Shown here one piece after another: positions 47,189 through 60,048 of a stretch of DNA of 64,000 nucleotides. Under the pieces are notes generated by a model. That model was not told where the DNA came from, did not search any database, and worked only from the letters and a program-made list of their open reading frames with translations. The stretch covers positions 16,186,763-16,250,762 of the forward strand of contig NC_133122.1 in the NCBI RefSeq assembly GCF_033568475.1. Direction: 5' to 3'. Position 1 is the first letter of the stretch, and each line of letters begins with the position of its first letter. This DNA comes from Henckelia pumila (Eukaryota; Streptophyta; Magnoliopsida; Lamiales; Gesneriaceae). Made by a program: the position numbers and the translations under genes.

Positions 47189-47965
47189 TCACGCGCCACC
47201 GGATTGGAAACTAGGCAGTCCAATATCCGGCCGTCGCCCTGACGAGAACCGCTTCATACCCCCTAGACCAGGCGGCTCCGCCACTCTTTCTCCGTCCAGT
47301 ACTTTCACACTCATACTCTTCCGCGGAGGTTCAAGTTCAACCGCCGCCGCCGCGGGCTCTTCCTCCACAGCTTCCATTACCTTCCTGCTCCCCGGTTTCC
47401 TAACACCCTTTCTAAACCGGAACATGCTCATTATCCTCGAATATAACCCGGTTTTCTCCTTCTCCACCGGTTTGATCTCTCCCCTTCTCGACCTCCGCCG
47501 GCAGCGCTTAGATCTCACTCTCCCCATGCAAGAAACCTTCGGCGAACCCGGTTCTGTTACAGACACCGACGATGCGAACCGGTTCGGAAACAGCCTTATA
47601 TTGACCGGTTTACACGTCCTCCTCTTGGTATCAACCTGGGCCTTTGGCAACCGGAGAATCGACGCTTTAGACATCAACTTCGCCGATAATTTCTGAGAAC
47701 TTGGGTTCAGATTCCGGTTCGGACTCGAGTTGTTTGCGTAGCCTTTGGTGGATTCTTTGCGCGTGCGATCGAACCAATCGTATTCCGCGTCCTTTGACAG
47801 CCAAAAAGATCCCGATGGCAAGTCCGGCGTCACATCGGCGGCGCAGTCTGCAGCTTCGCCGTCCGCGGAGGTGTCCTCCGCCAGTGTTTCGCAGGAGATT
47901 TTGCGATCGTTGCCTCCTCCTCCTGCGCAGGCAGAAACTAAGGTTTCGATATCGACTTGAGGCAT
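47189..47965 (-). CDS. Syringolide-induced protein 14-1-1-like family protein
   Basis: One-exon gene, 258 aa from MPQVDIETLVSACAGGGG. An upstream in-frame ATG at 47995 (MKTTSTISPLM...) would add 10 residues, but family members typically start M-P-x-V-D-x-E-T-L-V-S-A-C. Motifs: N-terminal VDIETLVSACAGGGGNDRKI, then DLPSGSFWLSKDAEYDWFDR, the central EPGSPKVSCMGRVRSKR followed by a basic run (CRRRSRRGE), and MSMFRFRKG. The C-terminus is Gly/Ser/Pro-rich. The best-known relative is a soybean cDNA induced by the syringolide elicitor; the biochemical function is unknown. The basic centre suggests nuclear location or nucleic-acid contact (inference). G+C is far higher than the flanks, which also makes long antisense open frames that I do not call. 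Confidence 0.82.
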   Translation of the reverse strand: MPQVDIETLVSACAGGGGNDRKISCETLAEDTSADGEAADCAADVTPDLPSGSFWLSKDAEYDWFDRTRKESTKGYANNSSPNRNLNPSSQKLSAKLMSKASILRLPKAQVDTKRRTCKPVNIRLFPNRFASSVSVTEPGSPKVSCMGRVRSKRCRRRSRRGEIKPVEKEKTGLYSRIMSMFRFRKGVRKPGSRKVMEAVEEEPAAAAVELEPPRKSMSVKVLDGERVAEPPGLGGMKRFSSGRRPDIGLPSFQSGGA

Positions 47966-48328
47966 TAATGGGGATATTGTAGAAGTTGTTTTCAAGACAC
48001 AAACTTCCCTTGAGAATTAAATGGAACGAGGGGCTAAAATATTAATAGCTTCATTTAACTTCTAATATAAGTTTATTGTATTTATATTAAAAAAATTTGA
48101 ATTAATTATATATCATACTATATTTATTTATTTATTGCTTATTAGGTAGCATTTGGTAGGAGTTAAAATTTCAACAAGTTTGAATGCTATTTTTTGTTTT
48201 TTTTTCATTCAAAAATGGTCAATTTACATGATTATACATTAAAAAATTAACTATTTTTAAAAGGGATTTTGACTTATTGAATTTGTGAACATGCGAATAA
48301 ATTGATCGATATCTTCCATCAAATTTTC

Positions 48329-48602
48329 TTGGAAAATAATGTTTTTGGTTTATTAACTTGTCCATGTTTTGGTTTTGATTTATTAATATTTCAAAATTTG
48401 GTTATGTTACACTAAATTTTAATGTTCAATGATTTTGATCCAACTGCACACGTGTCAGCTAGACATTGACACACGTCAGCATTTTCAAAACATGGACAAG
48501 TTAATGGACCCAAAAAAATATGTTCTCAATTTTGTTATTCATTAATCCATCCAATTAGAAACATGGACAAATTAATGGATCAAAAAATATTTTACCAATT
48601 TT
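48329..48602. mobile_element. Foldback MITE next to, and entered by, a SINE
   Basis: The left end TTGGAAAATAATGTTTTTGG continues to TTGTCCATGTTTTGG. The complement of the right end reads TTGGTAAAATATTTTTTGAT and continues to TTTGTCCATGTTT. Another inner copy of CATGGACAAGTTAATGG lies near 48.5 kb. The right terminus overlaps the target duplication of the neighbouring SINE. It is non-coding. Confidence 0.6.
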
Positions 48603-48857
48603 CAAAAAAAAGTGTTGACCCCGAAGGGACCCCATCTCACATGAGTCAGAGACTCATTGGCTCATGCGGAGGTTAAATCGAGGGATGTGCACGAGCGGCA
48701 GAGACCTGAGGGAGGGAGCAACATGGTCAACCCCCAGAGCACACCCCACAATATTTCAGTAGAGAATATGCTTCACACGAGGATCGAACCCGCAACGTTC
48801 GAGAATTTCTTCCTACATCACCTTAAGTCTTACCAACTCGTCTATGTCTCCGCTTGC
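48603..48857 (-). mobile_element. tRNA-derived SINE, about 255 bp
   Basis: Read on the minus strand it starts near 48857 with GGAGACATAGACGAGTTGGT, containing an A-box-like TAGACGAGTTGG. About 45-50 bp later comes a B box GGGTTCGATCC, as in a tRNA-type pol III promoter. A body of about 160 bp follows and ends in a T run (48604-48611 on the given strand is A8). The flanks are a 14-bp direct repeat, ATTTTACCAATTTT (48589-48602) and ATTTTCCCAATTTT (48858-48871), 13 of 14 identical. Box spacing, size and flanks fit a plant SINE; the family name is not known to me. Confidence 0.82.
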
Positions 48858-51800
48858 ATTTTCCCAATTTTGCTAGCTCAACACGTGGTTAGTGTCTTTT
48901 CATTTAATCAATTTCGTGATAGATCGAATATAAATTATTAATTTGTAATTAATAAAAACAAGAAATTATAATTATATATATAATATATAATAAATAAATG
49001 GTACGGAGTTCCATCCACCTTTCTCGTAAATAGTTTTATTGATATGTCATACATTAATATTTTTCTTAAATTATATTGTAGCATGATATTATCGGACCAA
49101 TGCATGTGGTATAGGGGTGGTTGGTTGTCCAAATTAAATCAAGCGTGTACTTTTTACCCAAATAAATTAATTATTAATACTGGCATGCAATTAATTATTG
49201 GTCCATCCTGAAACAATAATTAATAACATTGATTTGTGAAGCTATTTTGGTACGATAATGTATGCAAGTTGGTGCTTAAATAGCATTCATACTGTTAATG
49301 AATATTTAATATAAATTTATATGTTTCTTTATACAATTTTTTGTTTCACAAAATTCATGTATAATGGCTCGAATAATTACTTCTAATTCGTATAATTAGA
49401 GCCAAATGTTGAACAAATGATCAAAGGTGTAAAATCTTAGTATTTGCACCAATTAATCGTTATTAAGACTAATACTGTTGGATTGTTCATTCGAACAATC
49501 TCAAATAATGTCAAATGATAAAGAAGACTTGCAGTTTAATAGGAACTCCTTGTTTTTTGTTTAAAGAATAGATTTTTTTGTAACAAAATTACCAATAAAT
49601 CAACCATAGAAAGTTACTAAAAGATTAATTCTACAAAATTTCCAACCTAGAAATTCTTTGAGTCAATTTTTTTTTCTACATTTGGTAGAACTACATATTT
49701 AGTAACTTCAATTCTACGGTTGATTTATCGGTAACACACAGAAAATATATTCATAGTTTAAAATGTGAGAGTTTTTTTTTTTTTGGAAATATGTGAAAGT
49801 TAGATCCTTATTTAATCATCATTCAATTATAATTTTCTTACATGTAATAATGTAAAAGATTAAATCAATGGAAATACATACATACATATATTAATTAGTG
49901 CATGTTTTATCTTAAATATTAAGCTAACTTACACTTGTTAATAAAATTTACACGTGCAGTAGATTTAATTTAATTTAGAATTTCATATTATATTAAATTA
50001 TTTAAAAATATTTATGCTTCATTATTTTATAACTATTTTTAAAATTAATTTATTCAGTATTTATTCCAAAAAAATCAAAATTATTATTGTAGTACAAATT
50101 AATATTTTCAAGCTTATTATTGGAAGGCGTTTCAAGACTATCAGATTTCGATCCATTAAATTTTTAGTATGATGAAAAATTTATATTAAAAAATTGAGTT
50201 TTTACATTTTGTAATATATTAATTAATATTAATACCATGCATTAATTGACCGGACTTTGATAACAATTATTTTTGAAAGTTCAGGTTGAAGGAAAATGTA
50301 TAGTAAAAAATCCAAATTCGTACATTTGATGGGATCACACAGTGACCATAGACTTTGGCCAGTTGTTAAATTTAATTAATTTTGTTGGACTTCCGAAATT
50401 GCTTTATTTATGAATTAAAAACGCATTATAATTTTTTTTTTGTAGGTAATGATATTAAAAACAATTGGCCGGTCTTTTTTTTTTTTTGAATAAATGTCTT
50501 GAAATAGTTTTAATGTATCGCTTTCATAAAGTCTGAGTGCGACAACGTATCAGTTATAAAAACCAATTCGTGAAGACAACGTATCAGTTATATATATCAG
50601 CAGGAAAAAAAAAAAACGAGTCTGCAACATGTCGTATACGATACTGCACATTAAACAATCACACTTTTCACAATATATAACAATACTAACAATAACAAAA
50701 TTAAAGGATTTCTTGAAATAATCTATCATATATATGTATTTATATTTTAGCGGTGAGAAAGTTTGTTATGATTCAGTTTTGATAAATCCGAAAAACCTCA
50801 CCAAAATTGAGTTATTGAATTATTGGTGTTAGAATCTTAATTAGATGGACGATGGATCATCTGTTTTTATTATAATTTTTGCTTTTAAAAAATGTGTAAC
50901 ATTATTAATCATTCCTTTAATTTTAAAAAATGCATGCATGGTATGTGGTGAAATACCAAATTTTCGTCTCGAAAATAATCGGGAACTCGTACTCGACATC
51001 TTTCGGAACCCGAATATTCGGAATCCCATAGAGTAAGAAGAAAAAATCTCGAAATTTATTTAATGTTCAAGATTTCGTCTAAATTATTTTTGATTATTTT
51101 ATTAAAAAATACTATTTAGAAATTTATATTTCTGAATAAAAAAATAAATATTCAACTTAAAACATATAATATTAAAATATTTCAGATAGTGTTTCAAAGT
51201 TTTGTCAAGAGAAGAACATAATGTTGTTCATCGGATAATTATTAATAAAATATTCGGATATAAATTACTACATAATTTTTGTTAAATAGATTGTCAAATT
51301 GCATCTCTTATTCTCTACATATTTGTTCTTTTAATTATAAATATGAATTAAGTCCAAAAAAATTATAAATATGAATTAATTAAATTATTGATTTAATTTT
51401 TTAAAAATAAACAAAAATAAAATATTATTTTGTGATTCTACGATTCGATTGTTTCAACAATAAAAAAATTATGCGAATTTAAGTCTACAATTCGATCGTT
51501 TCAGGACGGGTCGGGAATCCCGTCGGGATAAAGTTTTATTTCCAATCCCTCCAGATATTAATCTGGACAAGAAAAATCTCAAAAATTCAGGTCGAAAAAA
51601 TATCGGGTTTAGATTTTTTTTCAAAATAGAAATGGAATGAGATTCAAGCACAATCGGGATTTCGACAATTTTTTGCACCCCTAGTATTTAGCATGCACAT
51701 GGAGCATTGATAAGATAAAATCTCGATTCGTGGAGTATTTATTGAAGTTATTTTTTAAATACAAAAATATAAACACATGCATAAATAGTCGTGACCATTT

Positions 51801-52078
51801 TCGAACATAGTTCAAAGTTGAATACTTGAAAAACTCAATAAAGCATACATTTATATATTTGATGATCTCTCTTGACTTTGTATTTTTCAACTCTCATTGG
51901 CCTTTGGTTTTATTTCCAAATCGAATGAATCAACTCAATCCAACTATCAAAAATAAATTAATTGAAATAATTTGATTTATACAGAACCAAACTAATCGTA
52001 TAAATTTGACACAAAAAAATTATCGAACTTAAATAATCAAATATACTAAAATGACCGAATTGACTAAACTACAGCAGC

Positions 52079-52079
<1 letters not shown>

Positions 52080-52117
<38 letters not shown>
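52080..52117. repeat. (AAT)n microsatellite
   Basis: About 12 uninterrupted AAT triplets. Confidence 0.9.
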
Positions 52118-52813
52118 TGGGAGGATTTTTTCCACCAAATATGATTTTTTTAAGGGTAGGTCTCTAATGAGACAATCCCACGAATTTTTATCCATGAGAT
52201 AGATTAACTCTAAACACATTTACAATAAAAAATTATTCTTTTTTCATTGGTGGTCGAAATAAGAGTTCATCCCACGAAATTGACTCATAACATTAATGCT
52301 ATCTTGAGAGGAAATTACTTTTTTGAAAATACCAAAACATCATAGCATTAAATTAAATTAATTTAGTTTAACACTAACATTCCACGATAATAGCCAAGGT
52401 GCTCAATTTTTAAGTGTAATAACGGTTATTTCATTTTGTAATCTAATTGCAAAATAAATCTAAGGATGCGCCGGTCAGTCTGAGACAATAGCTTGTTTAA
52501 ACTTTAATTTATTGAATCTTAACATAATATATGAAATTTTAAATAATTTCCCCTTTTATTATAATTTTTTTTTTAGAAATAAAACATTGTCGGAAGGGTG
52601 AAAAAAAAAAAGAAAGGATCAGAAGTGTGGACTGTGGGTTGGTAATCATTCTCTAAAAAAATTACTGACAAAATGATCATTCGAAATTTCTGACCGTTGA
52701 GTCCCCATTGCGAGGCGATGTATCTAAATCTTGTCCCAATTTCTTGAAACACGGATAAATTTTCAAAATCTGCCTGAAACCTCAATATTTCCAAAAAAAA
52801 AAAAAATCATCTA

Positions 52814-54001
52814 ATGGGTTGTGTTTCATCGAAACAAATCAAGAAAGAAGCAGAAGAACAAAATCTTGACGCAAAATTAGAAGATGACACCAAACATTTA
52901 GTGTCTCTCACTTCAAGCACTTATGGTGTCTTGAATCTTGAAGCTGAAACTCAACAGAAGAAGAAGCAAGAATCGCAGCAGCAGAAGAAGAAGGTTCAAA
53001 AATGTCGGAAGCTGGATGCGAAGACGTCGCCGCCTCGCGAAGAGCCTGCAGAGATCATTAATACATGGGAGCTTATGAAGGGTCTTGAAGAAGAAGTACT
53101 GCCGGTTTGTGTTCAAGCCATGATCAGCCCAAAATCGAGTCTTCTTTTGCGTGGTTTTTTGGATATTGATAGAATCAGTCCTCTGAAATTTTTGAATCAA
53201 ATGGGTTCTCCAAGAAAGTTAAAAAGGTTTGCTGGAAAGGAGAATAAGGGAAGAGTTATTCATGGTGTAGGGTCATTGGAAAATAGCCCAAAAATGGTAT
53301 TGAAAGAATGCAATAAATCGATGGATAATTGTCTGAGGCCATCTCCAAATGGCGAGGTGATTTCTGCAAAGAGGAGCTTAGGCAAAGTTTTTTGTCCTAA
53401 AGTTGTGGCATCTGTTAAGAAAAATGTGTCTGAAGAGGAACAAGACATCAAGAAGATCATTTCAACTTCGTCGACCCCGACCTCACGAATGGCAACAAAT
53501 TACTCCCAAGATTCGGATACCCTTTTCGATATGTACGGCGAAAAATGCCCACCAGGTGGTGAAAATGCTGTTGTATTATACACCACCACTTTGAGGAGCA
53601 TTAGGAAGACGTTCGAAGATTGCAACGCCACCCGATCAATCATCGAATCTCACCACGTTCGGATGTTTGAACGCGACGTATCTTTGCATTCGCCATTCAA
53701 GGAAGAACTGAGAGCGCTGATGGGCACCAAGGATGTGAAATTACCTCTAGTTTTTGTCAAGGGGAGAATGATAGGTGGGGTTGATGAAATGGTCAGGTTG
53801 GATGAGGAGGGCAAATTGGACATTTTACTGCATGGGATCCCGAGGGAGACCGTTCGGTGTCGGGGTTGTGCCGGGATCCGGTTTATTATGTGTAAAGATT
53901 GCGGAGGGAGTAGTAAGATTTTGGGTGAAGATGGGAAGAAGAGCTTGAAGTGTAAAGAGTGTAACGAGAATGGATTGATTTTATGTTCATTGTGTTGTTA
54001 A
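52814..54001 (+). CDS. Glutaredoxin-like protein with C-terminal CxxC zinc-binding domain
   Basis: One-exon gene, 395 aa. The N-terminus MGCVSSKQIKKEAEEQ has Gly2, Cys3 and a Ser/Lys context, a strong N-myristoylation and palmitoylation-like signal suggesting plasma-membrane attachment. Residues about 20-240 are charged and probably disordered. The glutaredoxin fold starts near residue 250 (NAVVLYTTTLRSIRKTFEDC) and runs through VRMFERDVSLHSPFKEEL, KLPLVFVKGRMIGGVDEM and LHGIP. The usual active-site CPYC/CGFS position reads TLRS, so dithiol or monothiol activity is unlikely. This is normal for the plant group (At5g39865 and At3g57070 type). The tail has four CxxC pairs (CRGC, CKDC, CKEC, CSLCC) that should bind zinc like a DnaJ-type cysteine-rich domain. 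The substrate is unknown. Confidence 0.92.
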   Translation: MGCVSSKQIKKEAEEQNLDAKLEDDTKHLVSLTSSTYGVLNLEAETQQKKKQESQQQKKKVQKCRKLDAKTSPPREEPAEIINTWELMKGLEEEVLPVCVQAMISPKSSLLLRGFLDIDRISPLKFLNQMGSPRKLKRFAGKENKGRVIHGVGSLENSPKMVLKECNKSMDNCLRPSPNGEVISAKRSLGKVFCPKVVASVKKNVSEEEQDIKKIISTSSTPTSRMATNYSQDSDTLFDMYGEKCPPGGENAVVLYTTTLRSIRKTFEDCNATRSIIESHHVRMFERDVSLHSPFKEELRALMGTKDVKLPLVFVKGRMIGGVDEMVRLDEEGKLDILLHGIPRETVRCRGCAGIRFIMCKDCGGSSKILGEDGKKSLKCKECNENGLILCSLCC

Positions 54002-54500
54002 CCTTGTGAAGTTAAGTGTTTTTGACTTAAAATATTCTTGAATTATTCATATGTTCTACTTAGAATGGAGAAATTTTGAAGTGTGAAAACATTTTATTTA
54101 TGCGGTATTATTATACTCTTATTACTAATAATGATATTGAGAAATGAAAAGACGCTTTCAAACAAAAAAATGAAAATGAAAAGACAACGAGAATTCATGT
54201 ACTAATTATCATTTTTTGCATCATGATAAACTTTCAAAACAAAATCTAAGTGTGAATAATCAGAATAATTCATGTCACGAATACAAATCTGCAACCGTCT
54301 CAAAATAAACATAATCATCTTTAAACATAGTATTCAAAGATAACTGAGGCAATCTCACAAATCTACGTCTATAAAACCAATAAATCCTATTTATATCTGC
54401 AACGAAATAATAATTTCTAATATAAGATCGATGGTTTTTGTGTTATCATTATTGGACCGCCTCCAATTATACAAAATTATAACATAAAATCGGTGGTTAA
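54002..54500. other. 3' flank of the glutaredoxin-like gene
   Basis: AT-rich with no gene recognised. It presumably carries the 3' untranslated region and ends at the copia-2 insertion. Confidence 0.5.
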
Positions 54501-54775
54501 TGTTGAAAAATATTATTATTATTAATATTATGTTGAATATTGAATGTTGAATGTTGAATATTGAGTTGTAAAATGTGAAAAATTAGTGTGTGATGATGTA
54601 GATGATGATGTATTTATTTTTGGACTAATCTCAAATGTGAATCTATAAATAGGTCTTCATTTGTGATGAAAAATACAATTGAGTTGAGAGAAAAATATTG
54701 TAAAGTGTAGAGTTTGATATATTTTGAGTTTTGGAGTATTTACTTTTTACCGTAAATTTTTACTTTTTCACAACA
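54501..54775 (+). repeat. Left LTR of copia element 2
   Basis: 275 bp. It contains a short GAATATTGAATGTT-type tandem run that makes it 21 bp longer than the right LTR, and a TATA-like TCTATAAATAGG near 54.64 kb. Confidence 0.88.
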
Positions 54776-55046
54776 CGTTATCAGCACGATCGCTCGTAGG
54801 TTCTCTATATTTTCCGACGCTCCAAAATACAAAAAGAAGTCAAAAATATTCAACAAGTAAGAATTGTTATTTTACTGTTTATATATTTTTATTGTGTATA
54901 TATTAATATATAATATCATGTTATGAAAAAATAAGTTTTTTTTCAAAACTTGTTATAAATCCTGGGAGGATGTTAAGACGACATCCCACACTCCCGGTAA
55001 AGGATACGACAAGTATAAAAGTCTCTAAGGTTCTTAAACAATATAA

Positions 55047-55323
55047 TCATATTTGTATAATTTCATGTTATTATATAAAAGGTTGTCTACGACACCGATC
55101 TTATAATAATTTGATATGATATACTATACCTGACTTTATACTAAATATATTGGTATAATTTCACAATATTATATAAAAAGCTGTCTACTACACCGATCTT
55201 ATAATAATGTGATATGATATACTATACCTGACTTTATACTAACTATATTGGTATAATTTCATAATATTATATAAAAGGATGTCTACGGTACCGACCTTAT
55301 AATAAAATGATATGATATACATA
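55047..55323. repeat. 98-bp tandem repeat in the leader of copia element 2
   Basis: Units starting GGTTGTCTACGACACCGATC (55081), AGCTGTCTACTACACCGATC (55179) and GGATGTCTACGGTACCGACC (55277) follow each other at 98-bp spacing. Each continues TTATAATAA...GATATGATATAC. The last copy is partial. Confidence 0.85.
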
Positions 55324-58300
55324 ATTATTTAATTATGATTATCATTATATGCATCACATGATTATCACGATTTTTTATTCAACACATACTCGATTTTATT
55401 CCTTACCCCCAACGGTCACAAACGGTAACAAACGGCTAGTTTTTGTTCTATAAATATGCTCACTCAAACTCATTTTCAATCACACCAAATTTACTCTTTC
55501 TCTCAAAAAAAAAAAATTTCCTCGGTTTTTTTCGAAGATGAAGATGATGGCATTTATAAGGCTATTTTTCATAACGACTATGATCATCATGCTCACGAGT
55601 CTTGTACTCACCAACGATTTTCCACCACATACTTTTTTCTCTATTTGTACACGTACTTGTACTCATCGTTTATCCATTATTTTGTATTGTCATATTAATG
55701 AAAATTAACTTATAAAATGCATTGTTATTTTTCTAGTACCACCATGTCAAATTTGGCAAAGTTTAAATTCGTTGCTCTCGATATCACTAGAAAAGAGCAA
55801 AGAAATGTTAATGAGAAATCATCAATCCCGACTCAATGTATCTACGGCATTTCCAGAAGCAAATGTCGTAAGTAAAAATGAAAACCAAAATCAAAGGCAT
55901 AAACTAGATTTTGGTTGAGGTCGAGGTCGAGGTCGAGGATGTGGTGATGAACGTGGACGTAGAAATGATCGTGGTCGTGGTTATGGCCGTGAATATGAAA
56001 ATAATCGAGATAGTTACTTTAATAACTAATCTCAAAAGAACGTCACGAACCACCCAAAAAGGCAGCATGAAAATATGAGTGAAAATAAAAATCACTCAAA
56101 AAGATATGAGAGTGTTTGTTATAAATGTGGCACTCCAAGACATTGGTCATGTACCCCTGAGCACTTATGTAAGCTCTTTAAAGTATCGATAAAGGAAAAA
56201 GAAAAAGAGACCAATTTTGTTGAAAACAGTAACCATTTAAGTGGTTCAACTTATTTCAATGCTGCCGATTTTTTCAAATGATTTCGAGAACATTGATTAA
56301 TATATTGGTGGGACTGAAATGTAACATGCTATATTTTTCATGCATTCTTATGAAACATGTTATATTTTTCATATATATATTATCCTTGATTTTATTTATT
56401 GCATTTTTGAAGTATGAAAAATGCTATGAGCAAAAATAAACCCATGGAAGTTTGCATACCCGATAGTGGTACAACGCACACCATTCTCCGAGATAAAAGA
56501 TATTTCTTGGAATTAAAATCAACAAATACAATGGTGAATACAATATCAGGTCCTGTAGACATGATTGAAGGTTGTGGAAAAGCACATTTTTTGTTACCTA
56601 ATGGTACAAATTTTTTTATAAATGATGCTTTATATTCACCAGGATCAAAAAGAAATTTGTTGAGTTTTAATGACATATATTCTCATGGGTATGATACTGA
56701 GACGATAACTGATGGAAATCAAAAATATATGTGTCTTGCCACATATAAATCAGGAAAGAAATATGTGGTTGAAAAATTATCAATACTCTCTACTGGATTG
56801 CATTATACACATATAAGGTCAATCGAATCAAATATGGTGGTTAATAGTTCCTCAATATTAACCAATTGGCATGATCGATTGAGACATCCTGGTTCAATAA
56901 TGATGCGAAGAATTATTGAAAATACGCATGATCATCCGTTGAAAGACCAGTAGATCTTTCAGAATAATAAGTTTCAATGTTAAGCATGTTCTCTTGAAAA
57001 ACTTATTATAAGATCATCGCTAGCTAAAATCCAAACAGAATCACCCATATTTCTTGAACGCATTCAGGGTGATATTTGTGGGCCAATTCATCCACCATAT
57101 GGACCATTTCGATATTTTATGGTATTGATCGATGCTTCTAGCAGATGGTCACATGTATGCTTATTGTCAACTCGGAATGTGGCATTTGCAAGATTAATGG
57201 CTCAAATAATAAAATTGCGGAATCAATTTCTCGATTATACAATCAAGAAAATAAGACTTGATAATGCTGAAGAATTTACTTCCCAAACTTTCAATGACTA
57301 TTGTATGTCAATGGGAATTACTGTTGAACATACTGTTGCTCATGTTCATACACAAAATGGATTAGCTGAATCATTGATTAAACGTCTACAACTGATTGCT
57401 AGACCAATGATTATGAGAACAAAACTCCCTATTTCTATATGGAGACATGCAATTTTACATGATGCGGCATTAATTCGCATCAGACCAAGTGCATATCATA
57501 AATTCTCCCCATTGCAGCTTGCATTTGGTAAAGAACCAAATATTTCTCATCTGAGAATTTTTGGATGTATGGTGTATGTGCCTATTGCACCACCTCAACG
57601 ATCAAAAATGGGTCCTCAAAGAAAAATCGGCATTTATATCGGTTATGATAGCCCATCAATCATTCGATATCTTGAGCCTCAGACAGGCGATGTGTTTACA
57701 GCACGTTTTGCTGATTGTCATTTTAATGAAGAAATCTTCCCAATGTTAGGGGGAGAAAAGAAACACATCGAAAAAGAAATCACATGGTATGTACCATCAT
57801 TGTTACATTTGGATCCAAGGACCAAACAATGTAAGAAAGATGTACAACAAATTGTGCACTTGCAAAGAATTGCAAATCAAATGCCAGATGCATTTGTAGA
57901 CACAAAAGGGGTAACAAAATCATATATACATGCTGTAAATGCCCCTGCTCGAATCGAAATTCCAAAGAAACAAATTGAAGACACTCATGATGTCATAAAA
58001 CGCTTGAAGCGTGGAAGGCCAGTCGGTTCCAAGGATAAAAATCCTCGGAAAAGAAAAGGCATAGAGAAACACGATGATCATAAAATAGAAAATGGTGTTC
58101 CAGAAGAAATACCTGATGATAAAAATGTTCTGTCAGAACCACAAACTGACGAGAATCGTGAAATCTCTATCAATTATATTAATACTGGAAAAATATGGAA
58201 CCGAAAAGATATAGAAGATATTGATGAGATAGTTTCTTATAATGTGGCATGTGACATCATAAATGAAAACGAGGATCATGAACCAAAAACCTTTGGTGAA

Positions 58301-60048
58301 TGTAAAACTCGTCATGATTGGGCAAAATGGAAAGATGCCATCCAAGTTGAATTGGATTCGCTAAATAAACGTAATGTTTTTGGACCTGTAGTCCCCACAC
58401 CTGAAGGTGTAAAACCTGTTGGATACAAATGGGTTTTTATTCGAAAGCAAAATGAGAAAAATGAAATAGTAAGATATAAAGCTAGACTTGTTGCACAAGG
58501 TTTTTCTCAAAGGCCTGGAATTGATTATGAAGAAACGTATTCTCCTGTTATGGATGCAATTATGTTTCGATATTTGATTAGTTTGGCAGTGTCTGAAAAT
58601 TTGGAAATGTGTTTGATGGATGTTGTTACGGCTTACTTATACGGATCACTTGATAGTGATATATACATGAAGATCCCTGAAGGATTTAAGATGTCTGAGG
58701 CACAAAGTTCAAAACCCAAAGAATTTTATTCTGTAAAATTGCAAAGATCATTATATGGGTTGAAGCAATCCGGCCGAATGTGATATAATCGGCTAAGTGA
58801 ACACTTGATGAAAAAGGGATATGTAAATGATCCAATATGCCCTTGTGTTTTCATCAAGAAAACAACATCCGGATGTGTAATTATTGTTGTATATGTTGAT
58901 GATTTAAACATCATTGGAACGAATAAAAAAATTCAAGAGGTTATGAAGTACTTGAAGGAAGAATTCGAAATGAAGGATCTTGAAAAAACCAAGTACTGTC
59001 TGGGTTTGCAAATAGAACAAAAAGAATGTGAAATTTTTGTTCACCAGACAAATTATACAGAAAAGATACTTAAACGTTTTAATATGGATAAATCAAATCC
59101 ATTAAGTACTCCAATGGTTGTAAGATCATTAAACATAGAAAAGGATCCATTCCGTCCATGTGAAGATGATGAAGTTATTCTTGGTCCAGAAGTACCATAT
59201 CTAAGTGTCATTGGTGCCCTTATGTATCTTGCAAATTGCACTAGACCAGATATATCTTTTGCTGTAAATTTATTGGCAAGATTTAGTTCATATCCAACAA
59301 AGAGGCACTGGAACGGAATTAAACATATATTTCGTTATCTACGAGGAACGACAGATTTGGGACTTTTGTAAGACACCAATCAAAGTATCATTGGTTATGC
59401 CGATGATGGATATTTATCTGATCCACATAAGGCACGTTCCCAAACCGGATATGTATTTACTCGTGGAGGCACCGCAATTTCTTGGCGTTCACAGAAACAA
59501 ACACTCGTAACAACTTCATCAAATCACGCTGAGATTATTGCGCTACATGAAGCAAGCCGTGAATGTGTTTGGCTAAAATCAATTACACAACATATCCAAA
59601 CTTCTTGTGGATTATCAGTAGACAAGAAGCCTGTGACGTTGTATGAAGACAATGTTGCATGTATTGCTCAAATGAAAGAAGGATACATCAAAAGTGACAG
59701 AACAAAACATATACCCCCAAAGTTCTTTGCCTACACTCAAGAGCTTGAAAAGAATAAAGATATTGATATCTGTTATATTCAATCAAGTGAAAACTCATCA
59801 GATCTCTTCACAAAGGCACTTCCCACGACGATATTCAGAAAGCATATATACAACATTGAGATGCGCAATCTGCGAAATATGTGAAGAATCACTCATGTTA
59901 ACATGAGGGGGAGTTTACGTGGCTGCACTCTTTTTTCCTTACTATGGTTTTTATCCACTGGGTTTTTCCTAGTAAGGTTTTTAACGAAGCAGTATAAAAC
60001 ACGTAATGAAGACAGTCATCATATCACAATCATCATCACAAGGGGGAG

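Larger units (their letters stand above)
47966..52813. other. Long AT-rich gene-poor region with small elements
   Basis: Upstream of the leftward 14-1-1-like gene and of the rightward glutaredoxin-like gene. Besides the MITE and SINE listed, 51.0-51.7 kb holds repeated CGGGAT / TCCCGAC words ending GCACCCCTAGTATTTA. This resembles the right end of a TAGGGGTG-type hAT MITE whose left end I could not place. A (AAT)n run is at 52080-52117. At about 52.15-52.32 kb lies a diverged GTCTCTAATGAGAC-type MITE. No gene is recognised. Confidence 0.5.

Noticed and set aside
47151-47696. Long plus-strand frame opposite the 14-1-1-like gene
   Set aside because: Antisense shadow of a GC-rich gene; it encodes low-complexity Pro/Ser/Thr sequence, while the minus strand carries conserved family motifs.
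50980-51690. Possible hAT MITE with CGGGAT-rich interior
   Set aside because: Only the right end (GCACCCCTA) is convincing. I could not find a matching left end or an 8-bp duplication.
55910-55945. Short GAGGTC direct repeats, looking like a repeat array
   Set aside because: They encode the GRGRGRG stretch of the copia-2 gag remnant. There are no spacers, so it is not CRISPR-like, and this is plant nuclear DNA.
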